Positions 1 to 3,979 of a DNA stretch of 6,078 bases are shown in pieces. Numbering within the stretch: the first letter of the stretch is position 1; the number at the start of each line of letters is the position of its first letter. Both the position numbers and the translations under genes were made by a program. The stretch is taken from the NCBI GenBank assembly GCA_949127705.1, contig CASBQJ010000283.1:1-6078 (forward strand), read 5' to 3'. Source of the stretch: Synechococcales cyanobacterium PMM_0085 (GTDB lineage Bacteria > Cyanobacteriota > Cyanobacteriia > Elainellales > Elainellaceae). Under the pieces are notes generated by a model, which worked only from the letters and a program-made list of their open reading frames with translations, was not told the origin of the DNA and made no database searches.

Positions 1-1
1 A

Positions 2-481
2 TTCAATATTTGGCAGGGGCAGGTCAATGGCTGTCGCTGGTTGGACCTGTGTGCCGGGTCGGGGGCGATGGGGGCGGAAGCGCTCGGGCGTGGTGCGGCG
101 CATGTGGTAGGGATTGAGCAAGCAGGACGTGCCTGCGGCATTATCCAAGGAAATTGGGCAACGGTGGCTCGCCCCGAGCAAACCTTTAAGCTGATTCGTG
201 GCGATATTATCCAGCGGCTGCCGGCACTGGCAGGGCAAACCTTTGACCGCATCTACTTTGACCCGCCCTACGCCAGCGAGCTGTATGAGCCAGTGCTAGA
301 GGCGATCGCCCACGCCCAACTGCTCGCCCCCGGCGGTGAGCTTGCCGTAGAACACCATCCCCGCCGCTGGACAGCCACCGCCCTAGATGACTTGGCGGCG
401 CGGGTGGCTCCCTTAGTCATCTGCCGCCAAAAGGTTTATAACAACACGGCACTCACTTTTTTTGCTGGCTCAGAGCACTAA
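2..481 (+). CDS. rsmD: 16S rRNA (guanine(966)-N2)-methyltransferase RsmD, 5'-truncated by the window edge
   Basis: RsmD uses S-adenosylmethionine to methylate N2 of a guanine in 16S rRNA (G966 in E. coli numbering) during small-subunit assembly in the cytoplasm. The frame is open from base 2, so the true start lies outside the window. The visible 159 residues begin FNIWQG, which in the family directly follows the RPT..RVREAL motif, so roughly 35-40 residues are missing. Visible motifs are the SAM-binding loop LDLCAGSGAMG (about residues 14-24), the acidic residue ending the second strand (GIEQ) and the catalytic FDPPYA motif (about residues 86-91), which is diagnostic for N2-guanine methylation. 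An internal TTG at 41 is not the real start because homology runs upstream of it. The gene converges on petG. Its stop codon lies inside a 13-bp tandem duplication. The identification is firm; only the 5' end is unknown. Confidence 0.93.
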   Translation, partial: FNIWQGQVNGCRWLDLCAGSGAMGAEALGRGAAHVVGIEQAGRACGIIQGNWATVARPEQTFKLIRGDIIQRLPALAGQTFDRIYFDPPYASELYEPVLEAIAHAQLLAPGGELAVEHHPRRWTATALDDLAARVAPLVICRQKVYNNTALTFFAGSEH

Positions 482-496
482 AGCAGAGCACTAAAG
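471..496. repeat. 13-bp tandem duplication across the rsmD stop codon
   Basis: The unit CAGAGCACTAAAG occurs twice back to back (471-483 and 484-496), followed by a further CAG. The first copy contains the last sense codons and the TAA stop of rsmD (479-481); the second lies downstream. It looks like a recent replication-slippage duplication that left the protein end unchanged, because the stop in the first copy is used. Confidence 0.8.
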
Positions 497-509
497 CAGG
501 CCAATTCAC

Positions 510-536
510 AAAAAAGCACCGCCTCAAGGACGGTGC
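510..536 (-). terminator. Rho-independent terminator of petG
   Basis: Read on the minus strand, a perfect 6-bp stem GCACCG/CGGTGC (536-531 with 521-516) encloses a 9-base loop whose CC and GG can pair further. It is followed at once by six T residues (515-510). The stem lies 34 bp after the petG stop codon. On the plus strand the same stem follows rsmD but lacks a T tract, having an A run before it, so the main use is for petG. Confidence 0.85.
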
Positions 537-570
537 GGTTGATCAACCCAACCACCAATCGACCCCTGAG

Positions 571-684
571 TTACAGTCCCAGCTGATCGCCACGGCGGTA
601 TTGCAGATAGGCTGCCACAAACAGCCCCGCCAGCGTGATTGGGATTAGTCCCAACACAATTCCAGATAGCAACGGTTCTACCAC
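571..684 (-). CDS. petG: Cytochrome b6f complex subunit 5 (PetG)
   Basis: PetG is a small single-span subunit of the cytochrome b6f complex in the thylakoid membrane and is needed for assembly or stability of the complex, which passes electrons from plastoquinol to plastocyanin or cytochrome c6. The translated frame is 37 residues, the normal family length. It starts (M)VEPLLSGIVLGLIPITL, has one hydrophobic span at about residues 5-28, and ends YRRGDQLGL, matching the family throughout. The start is GTG at 684-682. No in-frame ATG lies upstream, and GGAG (696-693) sits 8 bases before the GTG as a ribosome binding site. A possible hairpin (GTAAT 688-692 with ATTAC 703-707) would put this GGAG in its loop. 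The gene converges on rsmD, diverges from the cytochrome gene and has its own terminator, so it is probably monocistronic. Confidence 0.96.
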   Translation of the reverse strand: MVEPLLSGIVLGLIPITLAGLFVAAYLQYRRGDQLGL

Positions 685-888
685 GGTGTAATCTCCATGA
701 GCATTACTAGAATCTTAGCAATAGTTAGTGCAATTCTCATCGCCAGGTTTGCGTTTCCTCAGGGGGCAACCCCCCTCGGCATGAGAATTGCTGAAATAAA
801 TTAGGGCAAGATTGCGCGAGTCGCTAAAGAAACTTTAAGATAAGTTATGAACTAAGACGCGTCTTGCACACTTTGTATACATTCAGCC
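685..888. promoter_or_regulatory. Shared divergent regulatory region of petG and the cytochrome c gene
   Basis: This 204-bp gap must hold both promoters. For petG, a minus-strand TAAGAT (717-712) is a fair -10 box lying 28 bp upstream of the GTG, but I see no good -35. For the cytochrome gene, TTGCGC (812-817), an 18-bp spacer and TAAGAT (836-841) form a weak sigma-70-like promoter that would give a 5' leader of about 40 bases. A second -10-like TATACA (876-881) would start transcription almost at the TTG start codon and has no -35. The centre of the region carries an 11-bp inverted repeat. Promoter positions are inference; no mapped start is available. Confidence 0.35.
730..791. repeat. 11-bp perfect inverted repeat enclosing a G/C hairpin
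   Basis: GCAATTCTCAT (730-740) is repeated perfectly inverted as ATGAGAATTGC (781-791), with a 40-bp interior. The interior holds a second perfect stem, AGGGGG (761-766) with CCCCCT (771-776), around a CAAC loop. Together they can form a nested cruciform or a strong RNA structure. No T tract follows on either strand, so it does not look like a normal terminator. It lies between two divergent genes. It may be a paired operator, a structured leader element or a very small non-autonomous mobile remnant; sequence alone does not decide. Confidence 0.7.
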
Positions 889-1305
889 TTGACTAGAGCA
901 CGCTTGGATAACCCAGTTTTAGAAACTCAACTGACAAGTGCTGAAACTGAAGCCTCAGTTCGCCCCCGACGATTGGCGTTGACGCTATTGGCGATCATCG
1001 GAGCGTTTGTGGTAGCGATCGCGTTTATCACCATCTTTCGGCCTCCCGATCCCTACATCGGCGATGTGTTAAGGCTTCAGGGCAGCGCTGCTCAGGGGAA
1101 AGTCATTTTTCAGATGAATTGTGCTACCTGCCACGGATTAACGGGTGATGGCCTGGTGGGGCCAAACTTGCACCATGTTTCGTCTCGCAAATCACGGATT
1201 GGGCTAATTCAGCAAGTGATCAGCGGCAAAACGCCTCCCATGCCGCAGTTTCAACCCAATTCTCAAGAAATGGCCGATTTGCTGAGGTATCTAGAAAGTT
1301 TGTAA
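889..1305 (+). CDS. cytM: Membrane-anchored c-type cytochrome, cytochrome cM-like
   Basis: This is a small monohaem cytochrome c attached to a membrane by an uncleaved N-terminal anchor and facing the lumen or periplasm. In the 138-residue translation, residues 29-50 are a hydrophobic span after an RPRR basic patch. The haem site CATCH lies at residues 78-82 and the likely axial methionine is M118 in SGKTPPMPQFQP. The ending EMADLLRYLESL is the usual final helix. The DPYI...VL...G...GK.IFQ.NCA.CHG pattern with TPPMPQFQP fits cyanobacterial CytM as I remember it, rather than soluble c6. CytM is linked to respiration and to stress or heterotrophic conditions, and its exact partners are unsettled. 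The start is uncertain: an in-frame stop at 853-855 leaves only TTG at 889 or TTG at 904, neither with a strong ribosome binding site. The gene diverges from petG, another electron-transport gene. Confidence 0.82.
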   Translation: MTRARLDNPVLETQLTSAETEASVRPRRLALTLLAIIGAFVVAIAFITIFRPPDPYIGDVLRLQGSAAQGKVIFQMNCATCHGLTGDGLVGPNLHHVSSRKSRIGLIQQVISGKTPPMPQFQPNSQEMADLLRYLESL

Positions 1306-1712
1306 GGGTTCTGCTAAGAGTCGCGCCTCAGCCTCAAGAGTAGCCACTGGATCAACCCTATCGCTATTGCTGCGCCTAAATAGCGGAAGGGGGCGATCGC
1401 CGCAGGAAATGCAATTAGCCCCAAGCCAGTGCCAGCAGCCAGCTATAAACTCACTGTGAGGGCAACCCAATGAGATCGACCATCCTATACCAAGGTAGCG
1501 CCTCAGGCTGTAAGGACGTTAGGAGGATGCGATCGCAATCTGCTTACAGATTCAAGCGTAATCCTCAAGACTAGAAAAGTCTGGACTAAGGGCTTAGAAT
1601 CCTTTCATGCTACGGCAAGCATAGGCGGTCTCCTCACTGATTTACAAAAAACCGTTTGAAACACTGAATTTACTATTTTTTGTCTACCCATGATTCAACA
1701 AGAGCGATTAGC
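1306..1712. other. Gene-poor intergenic stretch with a coding remnant and small hairpins
   Basis: About 400 bases separate the cytochrome stop from the start chosen for the pentapeptide gene. No intact gene, tRNA or clear terminator is visible. It contains two HIP1 sites (1393-1400, 1529-1536), a hydrophobic minus-strand frame remnant (1314-1442) and three perfect short hairpins: AATCTG/CAGATT with a 4-base loop (1537-1552), AGACT/AGTCT with a 5-base loop (1568-1582) and ATGCT/AGCAT with a 6-base loop (1607-1622). A TTTACA box at 1641-1646 could serve as a -35 for the next gene, but the -10 17 bp downstream (CTGAAT) is poor. Confidence 0.5.
1314..1442 (-). pseudogene. Possible remnant of a hydrophobic membrane-protein gene
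   Basis: On the minus strand a 42-codon frame, bounded by a stop at 1445-1443 and ending in TAG at 1316-1314, has no ATG or plausible start. It reads like the C-terminal end of a membrane protein: small and aliphatic residues, including GLGLIAFPAAIAPFRYLGAA, then IAIGLIQWLLLRLRR and a short polar tail. The G..QWLLLR pattern resembles the ends of transmembrane segments in several cyanobacterial integral membrane proteins, but I cannot assign a family. Another hydrophobic stretch (VYSWLLALAWG) overlaps in a different frame just upstream, as expected after a frameshift. It may be a decayed gene or chance hydrophobic coding. The first is favoured weakly. Confidence 0.3.
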
Positions 1713-3104
1713 ATGACTCTCAAACCTTGGATGGCGCTGCTGGGAATCTTGCCGTTGATCAACCTCTATGCCGTTGCAACTGACGCATCGCCAGCAGAGC
1801 GGTCATTACTTTTGCTGTGTACGCGATCGCCCTACAACAGTCGATGTGAAGGGCGCGATTGGCCTATCTTGATGGCAAGTCGCCCTGGCATTCCTACAGC
1901 CTGCAGCTTCCTGCGGGGTGATTTTGACAAGACAGATACCTGTAACGTCGATCTGGGTGAAACAACCCTCACGATCTACCGGGAGATTGGCGATCCGATC
2001 GCAGATCTAGATGGCCAAAAAGATACCACTGCGATTGAGATTCCCTTTGAGCAAATTTTTGTTGTCAGTACCCGCGTGTGGAGCGTCCGGGGGAATGGAT
2101 TGCTGACAGCTTGGTCTGATGATGACAAAACAAATCTGAGTCTGAGCTATATCAGCCCAGAGCCATCCACAGAACCATCGCCGGATCAGGCAAACACGGG
2201 ATATCGCAGCAATGTGCTGACCCTGTTTACCGATGCCGAAGCGGGTTTTCCCTTTGGTGAACAGCTCATGCAACTCACGCCTAAAGCTGGGGATGGGGCG
2301 ATCGCCTCCCGCTTAACCACCACCGCCACACCGCCGCTCAGTGGTGATGCTGCCATCAAACAATTACTGGAAACGGACGCCTGTCCCCGGTGCGATTTGC
2401 GCAACGTCAATTTGGCTGAGGCAGATTTGGATAACGTCAACTTGGAGGGGGCCAATCTAGAGGGTGCTAACTTGACCAACGCAAAATTGCGTAGTGCTTA
2501 CCTCACAGGTGCCAATCTCAACCGAGCCAATTTGACCGGAGCAAATTTGTCTTCAGCCTGGCTCACCCTCACCACACTAATCGAAGCCAATTTGCAGCAA
2601 GCAAATATATCTTCAGCCAACCTGCACGGCTGTAATCTGCGATCGGCAAACCTGACCGACATCGAAGCAGAACTCGCCGTCCTGCAAGCGGCAGATTTGA
2701 GTCAGGCAAACTTGAGTCAGGCAGATCTCGAAGGCGTGAATCTATTTCAGGCCAACCTAGAGAGCGCAAATTTGACGGCAGCAAACTTAAGTGACAAAGC
2801 ACCCAGTCAAGCTAACTCCTACGGGTTTGGGGTGGCTGGATTGGGTCTAGATCTATTACTTGGCCCCTCGGTCACCTATCGGTTTGTGACTGATTTGGGC
2901 AATGCCAATTTAAAAAACGCCAATTTAACGGACGCGAACTTGGAGGATGTAGTTTTAATCAACGCCGATCTGAGTGGTGCCAACTTAAGCAATGTTGACC
3001 TGGCAGACACCGACTTGAGCCGTGCCAACCTCTGTGGCGCAACCATGCCCGATGGGACACAATCGACTCAAGGATGCGTTGCAGCCCCACCTGCCGCTCC
3101 TTAA
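1713..3104 (+). CDS. Exported pentapeptide-repeat protein with unrecognised N-terminal region
   Basis: The 463-residue product begins with a likely signal peptide: MTLKPW, a hydrophobic core ALLGILPLINLYAV, and small residues suited to cleavage near 22-26. Residues about 27-215 match no domain I recognise and contain four cysteines (near 36, 45, 64 and 77). CPRCDL at 224-229 then opens a run of pentapeptide repeats (A(D/N)LXX type, e.g. EGANLEGANL) to about 359. These fold as a right-handed quadrilateral beta-helix. A non-repeat stretch of about 37 residues (360-396, including GFGVAGLGLDLLLGP) interrupts the helix before a second block at 397-441. It ends LCGATMPDGT plus a final Cys, a common cyanobacterial ending. 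ATG 1713 was chosen over TTG 1680 because it puts the signal peptide at the N-terminus. The molecular function is unknown; no DNA-gyrase role should be assumed. It converges on the response regulator. Confidence 0.88.
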   Translation: MTLKPWMALLGILPLINLYAVATDASPAERSLLLLCTRSPYNSRCEGRDWPILMASRPGIPTACSFLRGDFDKTDTCNVDLGETTLTIYREIGDPIADLDGQKDTTAIEIPFEQIFVVSTRVWSVRGNGLLTAWSDDDKTNLSLSYISPEPSTEPSPDQANTGYRSNVLTLFTDAEAGFPFGEQLMQLTPKAGDGAIASRLTTTATPPLSGDAAIKQLLETDACPRCDLRNVNLAEADLDNVNLEGANLEGANLTNAKLRSAYLTGANLNRANLTGANLSSAWLTLTTLIEANLQQANISSANLHGCNLRSANLTDIEAELAVLQAADLSQANLSQADLEGVNLFQANLESANLTAANLSDKAPSQANSYGFGVAGLGLDLLLGPSVTYRFVTDLGNANLKNANLTDANLEDVVLINADLSGANLSNVDLADTDLSRANLCGATMPDGTQSTQGCVAAPPAAP

Positions 3105-3128
3105 CCTCGTGAATCTTGAATTGAACCT

Positions 3129-3154
3129 GTAGGGGCATGGCACTGACATGCCCT
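3129..3154. repeat. Palindromic repeat copy 1, in the convergent gap
   Basis: GGGCATG (3133-3139) and CATGCCC (3147-3153) form a 7-bp stem, extended by a G-T pair, around a 7-base loop. It fills most of the 55-bp gap between the pentapeptide gene and the oppositely oriented response-regulator gene. It may act as a two-way transcription stop, though no T tract follows on either strand. Bases 3130-3152 match the reverse complement of 5946-5968 at 22 of 23 positions. The TAGGGGCATGGCA core resembles dispersed palindromes I recall from cyanobacterial genomes. Confidence 0.75.
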
Positions 3155-3159
3155 GAATA

Positions 3160-3870
3160 TTAGCTCCCACTAGCATCCTCAAACTTATAGCCCACGCCAA
3201 TTACCGTTTTGACAAAGGTGGGGTTGGCAGGATCGGGTTCAATTTTTTTGCGCAGGCGGGCAATGTGGGTATCGACCACACGTTCATCGCCAAAAAAGTC
3301 GCTGCCCCACAGTTTTTCAATCAGCTGGGTGCGGTTCCAAACGCGGCCAGGGTAGCTCAGAAAGGTGGTGAGCAGGTCAAATTCTAGCGTGGTCAGGTCT
3401 AGCCGTTCGGCTGGGTTAGCGTCGAGCTGGCGGTGAGCCATCCGTTGATCGACATCGACGGTAAAATGCTGTGTGTGGTAAGTCAGAGTTTGACCACCCT
3501 GGCGCATAGTCCGGCGCAGTAGGGCCCGGACGCGAGCCACCAGTTCACGAGGGCTAAACGGCTTCACCATATAATCATCGGCTCCGGTCGATAGGCCAAT
3601 AATCCGATCCAGTTCTTCACCTTTGGCCGTCAACATTAGAATGTAGGGGTCTTTGGTACCCGGTTTTTGGCGAATGCGGGCGCAAACCTCCAGCCCATCG
3701 AGTTCGGGGAGCATCAGGTCGAGAATGATCAAGTCGGGCTGATAGTCTTGAAATAGCTGGATCGCCGATAGTCCATCTCGGCAGATCCGACACGAAAAAC
3801 CTTCCTTTTCGAGATATAGCTGGATCAGTTGGGCAATCTCCGCTTCGTCTTCAACAATTAGAATATCCAT
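3160..3870 (-). CDS. OmpR/PhoB-family two-component response regulator
   Basis: This is a cytoplasmic DNA-binding regulator activated by phosphotransfer from a histidine kinase. The 236-residue length is normal for the family. The receiver domain (about 1-120) has the acidic pair E7/D8, the phospho-acceptor D51 in LIILDLMLPELDG, T81 in MLTAKG, and K103 in the MVKPFSP motif, so all key residues are present. A winged-helix domain follows (about 125-232), with LTTLEFDLL, the recognition helix RVVDTHIARLRKKI and the wing GVGYKFE. It is not a close match to RpaA or RpaB as I remember them, so I give no symbol. No histidine kinase is adjacent: upstream is a divergent membrane-protein gene 76 bp away, and downstream is a convergent gene. 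A kinase could be elsewhere. I see no strong ribosome binding site before the ATG. Confidence 0.95.
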   Translation of the reverse strand: MDILIVEDEAEIAQLIQLYLEKEGFSCRICRDGLSAIQLFQDYQPDLIILDLMLPELDGLEVCARIRQKPGTKDPYILMLTAKGEELDRIIGLSTGADDYMVKPFSPRELVARVRALLRRTMRQGGQTLTYHTQHFTVDVDQRMAHRQLDANPAERLDLTTLEFDLLTTFLSYPGRVWNRTQLIEKLWGSDFFGDERVVDTHIARLRKKIEPDPANPTFVKTVIGVGYKFEDASGS

Positions 3871-3943
3871 TCTGGCAAGGATTTATGTTCGGTCAGGTTT
3901 TCTTATGCACTTAGAGTAGCCGCTTGTAGTAAGTTTGAGCAAA

Positions 3944-3979
3944 GCTATGAACCCAGCTATGAACCCAGCTATGAACCCA
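3944..3979 (+). repeat. 12-bp triplet tandem repeat at the translation start
   Basis: GCTATGAACCCA occurs three times in perfect tandem (3944-3955, 3956-3967, 3968-3979) and decays into a fourth partial copy beginning GCC. Each copy supplies an in-frame ATG (3947, 3959, 3971) and encodes A-M-N-P. Copy-number changes would keep the frame but change the number of start codons and the N-terminal length. Confidence 0.9.

Noticed and set aside
697..804. A 35-codon plus-strand frame beginning ATG AGC ATT in the petG-cytM gap
   Set aside because: It lacks a ribosome binding site, runs across the petG leader and the nested palindrome, and its sequence matches nothing I know. The palindrome explains the local order better.
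1641..1662. An RpaB-type HLR1 site starting at TTTACA
   Set aside because: Only one half-site fits; the second TTTACA-like half is missing at the expected spacing.
1680..1712. Upstream TTG start adding 11 residues to the pentapeptide protein
   Set aside because: The extra residues are polar and would displace the signal peptide from the N-terminus; ATG 1713 is a better start.
2007..2802. Several antisense frames opposite the pentapeptide gene
   Set aside because: They are by-products of the repetitive sense codons. The sense frame carries the recognisable repeats and the antisense products are low-complexity.
1713..3104. Qnr-like gyrase-protecting function for the pentapeptide protein
   Set aside because: The protein appears to be exported and has a long extra N-terminal region, unlike cytoplasmic Qnr/MfpA proteins.
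3105..3159. A canonical Rho-independent terminator between the convergent genes
   Set aside because: A hairpin is present but there is no T tract on either side, so it is recorded as a palindromic repeat instead.
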